From assembly GCA_002729515.1 (NCBI GenBank), contig PBYF01000052.1:27669-91668 (forward strand): 64,000 nucleotides of DNA, read 5' to 3'. Origin of the DNA: Deltaproteobacteria bacterium. GTDB taxonomy: Bacteria; Myxococcota_A; UBA9160; SMWR01. Under the pieces are notes generated by a model. It had not been told where the DNA came from. It was given only the letters and a program-made list of their open reading frames with translations, and made no database searches. Within the stretch, counting starts at the first letter, position 1; each line of letters begins with the position of its first letter. The position numbers and the translations under genes are program-made. Shown here piece by piece: positions 55,866 to 64,000 of this stretch.

Positions 55866-56653
55866 TCGACGTCGCGCGCGAATCGTTGGCCGAGTTGCGA
55901 AGCCGTGTGTCCCGGGCGAGGACCGCCGCGTCGCTGGGGCGTCTGGCCGACGCGCTTGCCGCCGACCGGCGCCTGGGCGCGCGAGAGCTGGCCGAGAGAG
56001 CACGCCGGCGCCGTGAGGAACTGGCCTGCGAACGCCGCCGCCAGGCACAACTTTTCGCTCTGCGGCGGCGGCTCCAGCGCCGGGGTGCGCGCCATGTGGC
56101 TGGCGTCGATGAGGTCGGTGTAGGGCCGTTGGCCGGGCCCGTGGTGGCGTGTGCGGTCGTTCTCCCGGGACGCGTCGACCTGCCTGGCATCGACGATTCG
56201 AAGCGGCTCACGGCCCGGACCCGGCTTCGTCTCGCGGCGGAGATCCGGGAGCAGGCACTCGCCGTCAGTGTCGCCGCGGTCTCATCGCGGGAGGTGGATC
56301 GCCTCAACGTCTATCGCGCGAGCCTCGTCGCCATGGGCCGCGCCGTGCGCGGTCTTCGCGTTGCACCGGACCATGTGCTCGTCGATGCCCGGACCCTTCC
56401 CGATCTCGACCTGCCGCAAACGGCGATCGTCGGAGGGGATGGGCTCGACGGCAGTATCGCCGCGGCGTCGATCGTGGCGAAGGTGCACCGCGACGAATGG
56501 ATGACGCGCCTCGCCGAGCGCTACCCGGGCTACGGCTTCGAGCGACACAAGGGCTATGGGACTCGCGAACACCTGGCCGCCCTCGAGCGTCTCGGACCCA
56601 CGCGGGACCACCGGCGTTCGTTCGGTCCGGTCAATCAGCTGGCTCTTTGGTGA
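55862..56653 (+). CDS. rnhB: Ribonuclease HII with altered GRG motif
   Basis: A 263-residue RNase HII that cuts RNA embedded in DNA. Metal ligands are present: Asp83 and Glu84 (GVDEVG), Asp in LVDARTLPD and Asp in the later HRDEWM region. The Gly-Arg-Gly element that recognises the RNA-DNA junction is Gly86-Val87-Gly88 here. An N-terminal extension of about 75 residues is helical and arginine-rich (ARELAERARRRREEL), making the protein longer than usual. It lies between lpxD and truD with four-base overlaps at both ends. Confidence 0.9.
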   Translation: MIDVARESLAELRSRVSRARTAASLGRLADALAADRRLGARELAERARRRREELACERRRQAQLFALRRRLQRRGARHVAGVDEVGVGPLAGPVVACAVVLPGRVDLPGIDDSKRLTARTRLRLAAEIREQALAVSVAAVSSREVDRLNVYRASLVAMGRAVRGLRVAPDHVLVDARTLPDLDLPQTAIVGGDGLDGSIAAASIVAKVHRDEWMTRLAERYPGYGFERHKGYGTREHLAALERLGPTRDHRRSFGPVNQLALW

Positions 56654-57627
56654 GGTTTGCCGCACCCGAGGACTTTCGGGTGGACGAGATTCCGCTCTTC
56701 GCGCCCTCGGGCCGGGGTGACCACACCTACGTCCGTGTGGAGAAGACTGGCCGCACCACCGAAGAGGTGGTCCGCGCGCTGGCGCAGGTCGCCGGTGTGC
56801 GCCCGCGCGACGTCGGCTACGCCGGTCGCAAGGATCGTTTCGCCGTGACGACCCAGTGGTTTTCCGTTCCCCGCTTGGATCCCGATGATATCCCGGTGCT
56901 CGCCCTCGAGGGTGTGCGGGTGCTCGATGCCTCACGGCACGATCACAAGCTCCGCACCGGGCAGCTGGCTGGAAACTGCTTTGCGCTCGTGGTGCGAGAC
57001 GTCGAGCCCGCGACCGCGCGCAGCGCCGCCGCCCGGCTCGAGGCCATCGCCGAGTTCGGAGTGGTCAATCGTTTCGGAGCACAGCGCTTTGGGCGCGACG
57101 GCACCAACGCGGAACTCGGAAGACGGGTCCTGGACGGCGAACTCATGCCGAGGGATCGCCGCCGTGCCCGTTTCTTCGTATCGGCGCTGCAGGCGGCTGT
57201 TTTCAATGACGTGCTTGCGGTCCGACGCGACGCCGGGCGTCGACTCGAAGCGGGAGACGTGGCCGTTGTGCACGAGAGTGGGGGCCTATTCGTCGTCGAA
57301 GACGCGGCACTCGAGCAGCCGCGTGCGGAGCGCTTCGAGATCAGCGCGACCGGCCCCATCTTCGGGACCCGTGTGATCGCCGCGAGCGGTCAACCCGCGG
57401 AGCGCGAGCGCAAGGCGCTGGCGGTCCGAGGCGTTGCTCTCGAGCGGCCGCTGCCCCGCGGCCTGCGCCTGCGCGGCGCGCGGCGCCCGTTTCGGGTTCG
57501 GCCCCGGGAGGTCCGCAGCTGCGTAGCGGCAGGCTCGCTGCACCTCGGCTTCATCCTGCCGGCCGGGAGCTACGCCAGCGTGCTCGTCGAGGAACTCCTC
57601 GGATCCGGAGCGAACGGCGTCGGATGA
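56650..57627 (+). CDS. truD: tRNA pseudouridine(13) synthase TruD
   Basis: A 325-residue pseudouridine synthase acting on U13 of tRNA-Glu. The N-terminal DFRVDEIPLF, the catalytic Asp62 in GYAGRKDRFAVTTQWFSV, and FGVVNRFGAQRFGRDGTN are diagnostic. GTG start overlapping the rnhB stop. The inserted TRUD domain is shorter than in E. coli. A ribosome- or tRNA-related role in the operon with rnhB is not obvious. Confidence 0.92.
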   Translation: MRFAAPEDFRVDEIPLFAPSGRGDHTYVRVEKTGRTTEEVVRALAQVAGVRPRDVGYAGRKDRFAVTTQWFSVPRLDPDDIPVLALEGVRVLDASRHDHKLRTGQLAGNCFALVVRDVEPATARSAAARLEAIAEFGVVNRFGAQRFGRDGTNAELGRRVLDGELMPRDRRRARFFVSALQAAVFNDVLAVRRDAGRRLEAGDVAVVHESGGLFVVEDAALEQPRAERFEISATGPIFGTRVIAASGQPAERERKALAVRGVALERPLPRGLRLRGARRPFRVRPREVRSCVAAGSLHLGFILPAGSYASVLVEELLGSGANGVG

Positions 57628-57683
57628 CAACTCCCCGGAGGGGGGTGTATGCTCGGCCGCTTCGATGACAGGAGACCCGACGG

Positions 57684-58643
57684 ATGAACATCGCCAAGGA
57701 CATCAGCGAGTTGATTGGACGAACGCCGCTGGTGCGACTCAACCGGGTCGCAGCCGGCGTGAAGCCGCAGATCGCGGTGAAGCTCGAGAGCCACAATCCG
57801 GCCAATAGCGTCAAGGACCGCATCGGTCTCGCGATGATCGAGGCGGCCGAGCGCGACGGCCTGATCCAGCCGGGCAAGACCGTGATCGTCGAACCCACGA
57901 GTGGCAATACCGGCATTGCCCTGGCCTTCGTGGCGGCGGTCAAGGGCTACGACTGCGTGCTGACCATGCCGGAGTCGATGAGCCCCGAACGGCGCGCGGT
58001 GCTGCGTGCTTTCGGCTCGAAGCTGGTTCTGACAGATCCTTCGAAGGGCATGCCCGGCGCGATCGACAAAGCCAACGAGTTGGCAAAGGCGATTCCCAAT
58101 GCCTTCATGCCCCAGCAGTTCCAGAATCCGGCGAACCCGGAGATCCACCGCAAGACGACGGCGGAGGAACTCTGGGCCGATACCGACGGCGAAATCGATG
58201 CCCTCATCTCGGGTGTCGGAACGGGCGGTACGGTGACCGGCGTCGCTCAGGTGCTGAAGGAACGCAAGCCGTCGTTTCGAGCGATTGCGGTAGAGCCGTC
58301 GGCGAGTCCCGTGCTCTCGGGGGGGAAGCCCTCGCCGCACGTGATCCAGGGCATCGGTGCGGGTTTCGTTCCCGATGTGCTCGAGACGGATCTCCTCGAC
58401 GCTATCGTCACCGTCGAGAACGAGGAGGCCCTCGAGATGGCGCGCCGCCTGGCGCGGGAGGAGGGGATCCTCTGCGGCATCTCGTCTGGGGCGGCCGTGG
58501 CTGCGGCTTTGAAGTACGCCGAGGGCGCCGGTGAGGACCTCGGGTTGATCGTCGCAATCATTCCGAGCTTCGGTGAGCGTTACATCCAGACGAAGCTCTT
58601 CGACCCCTACCGCTACGATGGGAGTGACGAAGTCGGCGTCTGA
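57684..58643 (+). CDS. cysK: Cysteine synthase (O-acetylserine sulfhydrylase)
   Basis: A 319-residue PLP enzyme that makes cysteine from O-acetylserine and sulfide. Lys44 in NSVKDRI binds [15 protein letters not shown] binds the substrate carboxylate, and [10 protein letters not shown] holds the phosphate. PESMSPERR and [12 protein letters not shown] are typical of CysK. GGAGACC precedes the ATG. The 3' end overlaps the gamma-carbonic anhydrase start by 26 bases. Confidence 0.95.
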   Translation: MNIAKDISELIGRTPLVRLNRVAAGVKPQIAVKLESHNPANSVKDRIGLAMIEAAERDGLIQPGKTVIVEPTSGNTGIALAFVAAVKGYDCVLTMPESMSPERRAVLRAFGSKLVLTDPSKGMPGAIDKANELAKAIPNAFMPQQFQNPANPEIHRKTTAEELWADTDGEIDALISGVGTGGTVTGVAQVLKERKPSFRAIAVEPSASPVLSGGKPSPHVIQGIGAGFVPDVLETDLLDAIVTVENEEALEMARRLAREEGILCGISSGAAVAAALKYAEGAGEDLGLIVAIIPSFGERYIQTKLFDPYRYDGSDEVGV

Positions 58644-59169
58644 CACTGCGGGCCCCATCGTCCGACCGTTCGGCGACGTCTGGCCCCGCATCGACGCGAG
58701 CGTCTGGCTCGCGCCGGGTGCGGTGGTCGTAGGCGACGTGATCGTGGGGCCTGACTCGAGTATCTGGTACGGCAGCGTTCTCCGAGGTGACGTGAACTTC
58801 ATTCGTATCGGTGCGCGCTCGAACCTCCAGGACCAATGCGTGGTACACGTGACCCAGGACCGCTTCTCCTGCGAGATCGGCGACGAGGTCACCGTCGGCC
58901 ACCGGGCCATCGTCCACGGCTGCGTCGTCGAAGATGGAGCGCTGATCGGCATCGGCGCCATCGTTCTCGACGGTGCGCGGGTAGGGGCCGGCGCCGTGGT
59001 CGGTGCTGGTGCCGTGGTGACGCCCGGGTGTGAAGTTGCGCCCGCCAGCCTGTTTGTGGGTGTTCCGGCTCGGCGGATCCGCGAAGTGACCGCTGAGGAG
59101 CGCGAGCGAAACCGTCGCACTACTCTGCACTATGTCGAGACCGCACGAGTTCACCATGCCGCTTCGTGA
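58618..59169 (+). CDS. Gamma-class carbonic anhydrase-like hexapeptide protein
   Basis: A 183-residue left-handed beta-helix protein of the gamma-carbonic anhydrase/YrdA/PaaY group. Metal histidines lie in VVHVTQD and [20 protein letters not shown] is the family element. Many members lack measurable carbonic anhydrase activity, so the function is open. The ATG at GVTKSASD is chosen inside the end of cysK, which suggests coupled translation. Confidence 0.85.
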   Translation: MGVTKSASDTAGPIVRPFGDVWPRIDASVWLAPGAVVVGDVIVGPDSSIWYGSVLRGDVNFIRIGARSNLQDQCVVHVTQDRFSCEIGDEVTVGHRAIVHGCVVEDGALIGIGAIVLDGARVGAGAVVGAGAVVTPGCEVAPASLFVGVPARRIREVTAEERERNRRTTLHYVETARVHHAAS

Positions 59170-59797
59170 AGAGAAGAAGGCGCAGTCACGCCGTCGCATC
59201 CTCGAGTCGGCGCGAGAAGTATTCTTCCGCGACGGTTTCATGCAGGCCAACCTCGACGAAGTCGCCGAAAAAGCGGGTGTCGCCAAAGGCACTCTGTACC
59301 GCTACTTCGAGAGCAAGGCGGAACTCTACGTGGCGGTTCTCGCGCACAATGGCGCCATCTTCGAGGCGAAGATGCAGGAATCCGTCGATATCACGCTCCC
59401 CGCGCCGGAACAGATCCGCCGCACGGCACGCTTCTATTTCAGTCACTACATGGACAATCGCGACTATTTCAAGATCTTCTGGGCGATCGAAAACCAGTCG
59501 GTGATCGGCGAACTTCCCCAGGGAGTCGTCGATGAGGTCGCTCGGCTCTGGGAGCGCTGCCTCGAGATCATGGCGGAGATCATTGCGCGCGGCGTGAACG
59601 ACGGTGCGTTCGCGGAGTGCGATTCCTGGGAGATGGCCAATCTGCTGTGGACGGTGGCGAACGCGCTGATCCAGACCGAGACGTCGTCGACCCGGCGCAA
59701 GCTCCGGCGCGCGCCGCTCGAGCAGACCTTCGAAGCTGCCATCGAGGTCTTCCTGCGCGGCCTCGCTCCCGAAAACGCCGTTTCTCCCGCGAGGTGA
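59132..59797 (+). CDS. TetR-family transcriptional regulator
   Basis: A 221-residue repressor-type protein. The N-terminal helix-turn-helix is ILESAREVFFRDGFMQANLDEVAEKAGVAKGTLYRYFESK, a full TetR signature. The ligand-binding C-terminal domain has aromatic segments (FYFSHYMDNRDYFKIFWAIENQ) that suggest a hydrophobic ligand. The start is the longest ATG; another ATG at 59156 would shorten it by eight residues. It overlaps the preceding gene by 38 bases. Confidence 0.88.
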   Translation: MSRPHEFTMPLREEKKAQSRRRILESAREVFFRDGFMQANLDEVAEKAGVAKGTLYRYFESKAELYVAVLAHNGAIFEAKMQESVDITLPAPEQIRRTARFYFSHYMDNRDYFKIFWAIENQSVIGELPQGVVDEVARLWERCLEIMAEIIARGVNDGAFAECDSWEMANLLWTVANALIQTETSSTRRKLRRAPLEQTFEAAIEVFLRGLAPENAVSPAR

Positions 59798-59865
59798 ACC
59801 CGCCGGGGAAGGGCGCTTGACACGCCGCGTCGCGTCCGGGACCGTCACGCGGGGAGGGACCGTTG

Positions 59866-60108
59866 ATGGGGACGCTCGAACTCGGCTCACGGATCCGCGC
59901 CATCGTCTCTGAGCAGCTCGGCATCTCGGAGTCGGATGTCCGCTCGGAGACGGATATCATCGATGACCTCGGCGCCGACTCGCTGGACGTCGTGGAGCTG
60001 GTGATGCAGCTGGAGGACGAGTTCGATATCGAGGTGCCGGACGAGGACGCCGAGGCGATCCGCACGGTTGCTGATGTGGAGCGCTACGTCGCGGCCCAGA
60101 TGTCCTAG
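59866..60108 (+). CDS. acpP: Acyl carrier protein
   Basis: An 80-residue acidic carrier protein. Ser39 in [15 protein letters not shown] is the 4'-phosphopantetheine site, and [13 protein letters not shown] is the classic helix III region. GGGAGG precedes the ATG. No fatty-acid synthase gene (fabD/fabG/fabF) sits next to it in the window, so it could be a second carrier protein. Confidence 0.92.
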   Translation: MGTLELGSRIRAIVSEQLGISESDVRSETDIIDDLGADSLDVVELVMQLEDEFDIEVPDEDAEAIRTVADVERYVAAQMS

Positions 60109-60132
60109 CGGCGAGCGGGCCTCGGGGGGTCG

Positions 60133-60435
60133 CTAACGCGGGCCGGGGGGGCGCAGGCCGGGCAGGAATCCGACCTTGGCGCCCAGGAAGAGCGTGGCGA
60201 TGGCCAGGCCCATCGCCCAGGGAAGCCTCGGCCCAGACACTTGGCGCGCCGCCTCAGCGGCCGCCGCTTTCACCGCCGCTTCGTCCTCGGGACCGGCGGG
60301 TCGCAGGACGTCTGCGAGTTCCGGCGCGATCAAGACCAGGGAGTACACGAAGAAGAGGAGCGCGAGGTAGAGTAGGCTCAACGTGAAGCGCGGCTGAAAG
60401 CTTGCGCGCGGCCTCTGCGGGGGCGGTGCGGACAT
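60133..60435 (-). CDS. Small membrane protein of unknown function
   Basis: A 100-residue protein with two hydrophobic helices (residues about 18-40 and 75-92) and an Ala/Glu-rich loop between them. ATG start at SAPPPQRP. I do not recognise a family. Its start lies about 30 bases from polA on the other strand, so the two are divergent. Confidence 0.55.
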   Translation of the reverse strand: MSAPPPQRPRASFQPRFTLSLLYLALLFFVYSLVLIAPELADVLRPAGPEDEAAVKAAAAEAARQVSGPRLPWAMGLAIATLFLGAKVGFLPGLRPPGPR

Positions 60436-60464
60436 GGCCGGTTGAGCGTACACGGGGGTGGGCC

Positions 60465-63137
60465 TTGTCGCCGCAGTCGAAGGCGCCGTCGAAGCTGCTC
60501 GTCATCGATGGCACCAACGTGCTCTACCGGGCCTTCTTTGCCATCCCGGCCCTGCGCAGCCCGAGCGGTGTTCCGAGCAACGCCGCCCTCGGCTTTCTCA
60601 ACATGCTGCTCAAGGTGTTGCGCGAGGAAGCGCCGGACGGTGTCGTCGTGGCCTTCGACCTTCCGGGTAAGACGTTCCGCCACGAGCTGTACGCCGACTA
60701 CAAGGCCGGCCGCGACGCGCAGCCCGAGGACCTGACGTCGCAGATCCCTCTGGTGCGCCGGCTCGTCGAGGCGCACCGCATCCCGATCGCAGAGGTCGAG
60801 GGCTTCGAGGCGGACGACGTGATCGCGACTCTCGTGGCGCGGATGCCCGATACCGCCGAGGTTTCGATCGTCTCGACGGACAAGGACCTGATGCAGCTCG
60901 TCACCGACCGGGTGACGTTGCTCGATGGCATTCGCGACCGGCGTTACGACCCGGCGGGTGTCGAGGCCCGCTTCGGAGTCGCCCCGAGCCGGATCCTCGA
61001 CCTGCGCGCTCTGGTCGGGGACACGAGCGACAACATCCCGGGCGTAAAGGGCATCGGCGAAAAGGGCGCGGCCAAGCTGATCGGGGAATGGGGCGACCTG
61101 GACAACCTGCTCGCCCACCGGGCGCAGGTGAAGGCCAAGCGGGCGCGCGAGGCGCTCGCCGAGCACGGGGAGGACGCGCGGCTCTCGAAGCGTCTGTCCA
61201 CCCTCGAGTGCGACGTGCCGCTCCCGCTCTCGCTGGCGGACCTCTGTTGTTCGGAGCCCGACGTCGACGTCCTGCGCGGGCTCTACACCGAACTTGGCTT
61301 CACCCGGCTCCTCGAGGGTCTCGGGGGTGACGCTGCGGCGGAGGTGCCGGCGCAGACCGAGGTCGCGATCGTATCGGAGGACGTGGCGCTCGAAGCGCTG
61401 GTCGGCGACCTCGCGAAACTCCTGTGCATTGCTATGCATCCTGTCTTCGACGAGTCGGGGCCGTTGGCCGGCTCGCCGCTGGGCCTCGCCTTTGCACTCG
61501 ACGCGGGGCGCGCTGCCTTCGTGCCGTTCGGCGAGGCGGGTGCGGCGTTTGCCGACCTGGCCGGACGCATTGAGCCGCTCGTCGGAGCGGGGGGCAGTGT
61601 GGCGTGGGCTTCCGGCGAGTCGAAGCGGCTCCAGATCCTCTTCGCGGAACACGGCGTCGAACTCGCTCCGCCCCACTTCGACGCGGAGATTGCCGGTCTG
61701 CTGCTCGACCCGGCCGGCGCGCGCTCGCTGGCGGCGATTGCCTCGCAGGTTTTGGACGCGAAGCTCTCCCCCTGGGAGGCGCTGGCCGGCCGCGGTGCGA
61801 AGGCGACGCCGGCGCGGGAGCTGCCGGGGGCGGATGTGGCGCGTTGGGCGGGGGAGATGGCCTGCGCGGTGCAGGCGCTGCGCGCGCCGCTGGAGCAGCG
61901 ACTCGACGCCGACGGCGTGGCGACGCTCTTCGAAGAAGTGGAGCTCCCGCTCACCGGCGTTCTGGCACGCATGGAGTGCGCGGGAGTCCGGATCGACGAG
62001 GCGAAGCTCGCCGAGCTTTCGGTCGAATACCAGGCTGGTCTCGACGCGATCGAGCGCGACGTGTACCGGATCTCCGGAGAGGAGTTCCTGATCTCCTCGC
62101 CGAAACAGCTCCAGAAGATTCTCTTCGACAAGCTCGGGCTCTCGCCGATCAAGAAGACGAAGACAGGCTACTCCACCGACGAGGACGTCCTCGAGCAGCT
62201 CTCGGCACACCACGAGCTGCCGGGCTGCATCCTCGCCTACCGGCGTCTGGCCAAGCTCAAGAACACCTACGTGGACGCGCTCCCGCCTCTGGTGAACGCG
62301 CGCACCGGCCGCATCCACCCCACTTTCAACCAACTCGGCGCGGCGACCGGACGGCTCTCGGCGACTCGGCCCAACGTGCAGAATATCCCGATTCGAACGC
62401 CCGAAGGCGTGCGCATTCGCGAGGCCTTCGTGCCCGCCGAGGGTTGCGTGCTGGTCTCGGCCGACTACTCGCAGGTGGAGCTTCGCATCCTTGCCCACTA
62501 CTCGGGGGACGAGAGCCTGATCGACGCCTTCGAGAACGGCGAGGACATCCACCGGCGAACCGCCGCCGAGGTCGCGGGAGTTGTGCCCGAGGACGTGGAT
62601 GACGACCAGCGCGCCCGCGCCAAGGCGGTGAACTTCGGGATCATCTACGGATCGTCGGCCTTCGGCCTCGCAACTCAGCTCGGCATCGCGAGCGGCGAGG
62701 CCCAGGAGACGATCGACGCCTACTTCGAGCGCTATCGCGGGGTTCGCGCGTTCCTGGACCAGACGATCGCGACCGCCCGCGAACGTGGCTTCGTCGAGAC
62801 CCATCTCGGGCGCCGCCGTTACCTGCCGGATCTCGGCTCCCGCAACCGCTCGCTGCGCCAGGCGGCCGAGCGCATGGCGGTCAACAGCGTCATCCAGGGC
62901 ACCGCTGCGGACCTGATCAAGAAGGCCATGGTGGGGGTCGACGCGGCCCTGGCGGCCGAGGCCCCGTCCGTCCGGATGATCCTGCAGGTCCACGACGAGT
63001 TGGTATTCGAGGTGCCCCGGGCGGATGCCGAGGCCCTCGGTGCCCGGATCCGGGAGTGGATGGAGGGGGTGCTGCCCCTGCGCGTCCCCCTCGTGGTCGA
63101 CGTGGGCTCTGGCCGCAACTGGCGGGAGGCCCATTGA
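60465..63137 (+). CDS. polA: DNA polymerase I
   Basis: An 890-residue repair and replication polymerase. Domains in order: 5'-3' exonuclease (residues 1-290; LLVIDGTNVLYRAFFA, EVEGFEADDVIATL), a degenerate 3'-5' exonuclease-like domain (300-500), and the polymerase domain (SADYSQVELRILAHYS, RRRAKAVNFGIIYG-type sequence, QVHDELVFE). The proofreading domain lacks the FDTET acidic pair (here CIAMHP) and the later YDxxIL Asp, so it probably has no 3'-5' exonuclease, as in Taq. TTG start is preferred from the position of LLVIDGTN. Confidence 0.95.
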   Translation: MSPQSKAPSKLLVIDGTNVLYRAFFAIPALRSPSGVPSNAALGFLNMLLKVLREEAPDGVVVAFDLPGKTFRHELYADYKAGRDAQPEDLTSQIPLVRRLVEAHRIPIAEVEGFEADDVIATLVARMPDTAEVSIVSTDKDLMQLVTDRVTLLDGIRDRRYDPAGVEARFGVAPSRILDLRALVGDTSDNIPGVKGIGEKGAAKLIGEWGDLDNLLAHRAQVKAKRAREALAEHGEDARLSKRLSTLECDVPLPLSLADLCCSEPDVDVLRGLYTELGFTRLLEGLGGDAAAEVPAQTEVAIVSEDVALEALVGDLAKLLCIAMHPVFDESGPLAGSPLGLAFALDAGRAAFVPFGEAGAAFADLAGRIEPLVGAGGSVAWASGESKRLQILFAEHGVELAPPHFDAEIAGLLLDPAGARSLAAIASQVLDAKLSPWEALAGRGAKATPARELPGADVARWAGEMACAVQALRAPLEQRLDADGVATLFEEVELPLTGVLARMECAGVRIDEAKLAELSVEYQAGLDAIERDVYRISGEEFLISSPKQLQKILFDKLGLSPIKKTKTGYSTDEDVLEQLSAHHELPGCILAYRRLAKLKNTYVDALPPLVNARTGRIHPTFNQLGAATGRLSATRPNVQNIPIRTPEGVRIREAFVPAEGCVLVSADYSQVELRILAHYSGDESLIDAFENGEDIHRRTAAEVAGVVPEDVDDDQRARAKAVNFGIIYGSSAFGLATQLGIASGEAQETIDAYFERYRGVRAFLDQTIATARERGFVETHLGRRRYLPDLGSRNRSLRQAAERMAVNSVIQGTAADLIKKAMVGVDAALAAEAPSVRMILQVHDELVFEVPRADAEALGARIREWMEGVLPLRVPLVVDVGSGRNWREAH

Positions 63138-63206
63138 GATCGAATCAATGCCTCCCCGGCTTCGTCCAAGTCCACTGAAAGAAACAATCCGGGAGGTCCC
63201 AGCCGG

Positions 63207-63857
63207 ATGTCGAGCGGTGCGGTCACGGCGGCACGGGCCACCGGGCCGGCGGATGTCGAGATCGTCGAGCGGGCGAGGGAGGGTGACCACGAGGCGTTTC
63301 GCGTGCTCGTCGAGCGCTACCAGAGCCGGGCGTATCGCCTGGCGCTGCGGGTATTGCGCGACGAGGAGCAGGCGCGGGACGCGGTGCAGGACGCCTTCCT
63401 CAAGGCCTACGGCTCGCTCGACCGTTTCCAGGGCCGTTCCGGGTTCTACACCTGGCTGTATCGGATCGTCATGAACCAGTGCCTCGATCGGAAGCGCCGC
63501 GACAAGTCGGACCGCGAACTCGAGTGGGACGATGTCACCGCGGCCCGAGCCGCCCGGACCCCGGCCGCAGGGTCGTTCGAAGGGGAGGGCGCCGGGCCGG
63601 CGCCAGACGTCGCCGCCGAGCGCGGCGAGCTGCGCCAGGTCCTCGAGAAGGCCATCGCCGAGCTTCCCGACGACGCCCGGCGGACGATCGAGCTGCGCGA
63701 GATCGACGGCCTCAGCTACCGCGAGATCGCCGAGGCATTGGGAGTTCCGAAGGGGACGGTGATGAGCCGTCTGCACTATGCGCGCCGCAGGCTTCAGGAG
63801 AGCCTGCGGTCCGCGGGCATCGACCCCCTGGCCGAAGGTGCAGGCGAAACCGCATGA
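63207..63857 (+). CDS. ECF sigma factor, RpoE-like
   Basis: A 216-residue extracytoplasmic-function sigma factor. Region 2 is HEAFRVLVERYQSRAYRLALRVLRDEEQARDAVQDAFLKAY with FYTWLYRIVMNQCLDRKRR; region 4 is LPDDARRTIELREIDGLSYREIAEALGVPKGTVMSRLHYARRRLQ. The spacer of about 55 residues between them is long and low-complexity. ATG start with GGGAGG upstream. It is followed by the start of a likely anti-sigma factor, the usual arrangement. Confidence 0.94.
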   Translation: MSSGAVTAARATGPADVEIVERAREGDHEAFRVLVERYQSRAYRLALRVLRDEEQARDAVQDAFLKAYGSLDRFQGRSGFYTWLYRIVMNQCLDRKRRDKSDRELEWDDVTAARAARTPAAGSFEGEGAGPAPDVAAERGELRQVLEKAIAELPDDARRTIELREIDGLSYREIAEALGVPKGTVMSRLHYARRRLQESLRSAGIDPLAEGAGETA

Positions 63858-63875
63858 ATCCGCGAGGGAAGCTGC

Positions 63876-64000
63876 ATGAGTGAGATCGAGACCGACGACG
63901 CCGGTTGGCGCGACCTGCACGCCTATCACGACGGCGAGCTGCGGGGACTGGCGCGCTGGCGCTTCGAGAGCCAGCTGCGCCGGGACCCGGAGCTCCAGCG
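63876..64000 (+). CDS. Likely anti-sigma factor (cut by window end)
   Basis: The first 41 residues of a protein that continues past the window. HAYHDGELRGLARWRFESQL resembles the start of zinc-finger (zf-HC2) anti-sigma factors (L-x2-Y-x-DGEL). The gene is 18 bases past the sigma factor with GAGGGAAG as ribosome site. The Cys residues of the zinc motif would lie beyond the end, so this rests on context and the short motif. Confidence 0.6.
   Translation, partial: MSEIETDDAGWRDLHAYHDGELRGLARWRFESQLRRDPELQ

Noticed and set aside
63854-63883. A 9-codon ATG frame overlapping the sigma-factor stop
   Set aside because: Too short to support as a protein; the next ATG with its own ribosome site opens the likely anti-sigma factor.
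60378-63929. An open frame of more than 1100 codons on the minus strand opposite polA and the sigma factor
   Set aside because: It is a by-product of the GC-rich third codon positions of the real genes. Its composition is Arg/Val/His-rich with no domain, while polA on the other strand has full family motifs.

Overview
The window is about 64 kb of very GC-rich, densely coded chromosome from a Gram-negative bacterium. It carries lpxD (lipid A), several lipoproteins with a lipobox, an mreBCD-mrdA-rodA rod-shape operon and a C5-pathway heme operon with hemX and a cobA-hemD fusion. Frequent GTG/TTG starts, runs of 4-base start/stop overlaps, a small-MCP chemosensory operon resembling Myxococcus Dif, and a 17-base motif like the Myxococcus LexA box upstream of lexA all fit a deltaproteobacterium in the old broad sense (Myxococcota, Binatota or a relative). 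No 16S rRNA gene is present, so the lineage stays an inference. I see no insertion sequence, prophage, CRISPR array or plasmid gene; this looks like core chromosome.

Layout. 1-6.4 kb: tRNA-Phe, a secreted cyclophilin, gamma-glutamyltranspeptidase, an M16 peptidase and hemW. 6.5-15.9 kb: protein quality control (hrcA-grpE-dnaK-dnaJ, a large PBP1-type lipoprotein, lon). 15.9-21.2 kb: thiL, then MCP-CheW-CheY-CheA-CheC with cheA interrupted at a 7-A run. 21.3-24.3 kb: larB-larC, an esterase, then a 70-residue archaeal-type histone with its own promoter. 24.5-29.5 kb: a methyltransferase, an AcoX-like kinase/GST pair, and groES-groEL behind a CIRCE operator with a strong terminator hairpin.

29.4-32.8 kb: two unknown coupled genes, lexA, and a pterin operon with two divergent PTPS paralogues and folE. 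32.8-40.7 kb: a PpiD-like chaperone, mreBCD-mrdA-rodA and an HAD phosphatase. 40.7-42.9 kb: thioredoxin, then a deoxyhypusine-synthase-like enzyme coupled to a macro-domain protein. 42.9-48.7 kb: hemX-hemA-hemC-cobA/hemD-hemB and a tiny protein. 48.7-54.8 kb: membrane protein, unknown protein, CBS protein, MATE exporter, aldehyde dehydrogenase, universal stress protein. 54.8-64 kb: lpxD-rnhB-truD, cysK, gamma-carbonic anhydrase, TetR regulator, acyl carrier protein, polA, and an ECF sigma factor with the start of its likely anti-sigma partner.

The most interesting items are the bacterial histone, the PTPS pair whose active-site residues are lost in complementary fashion, the cheA frameshift at a homopolymer, a hairpin that buries the dnaK ribosome binding site, the synthase/macro-domain couple, and an RNase HII with an altered GRG motif.
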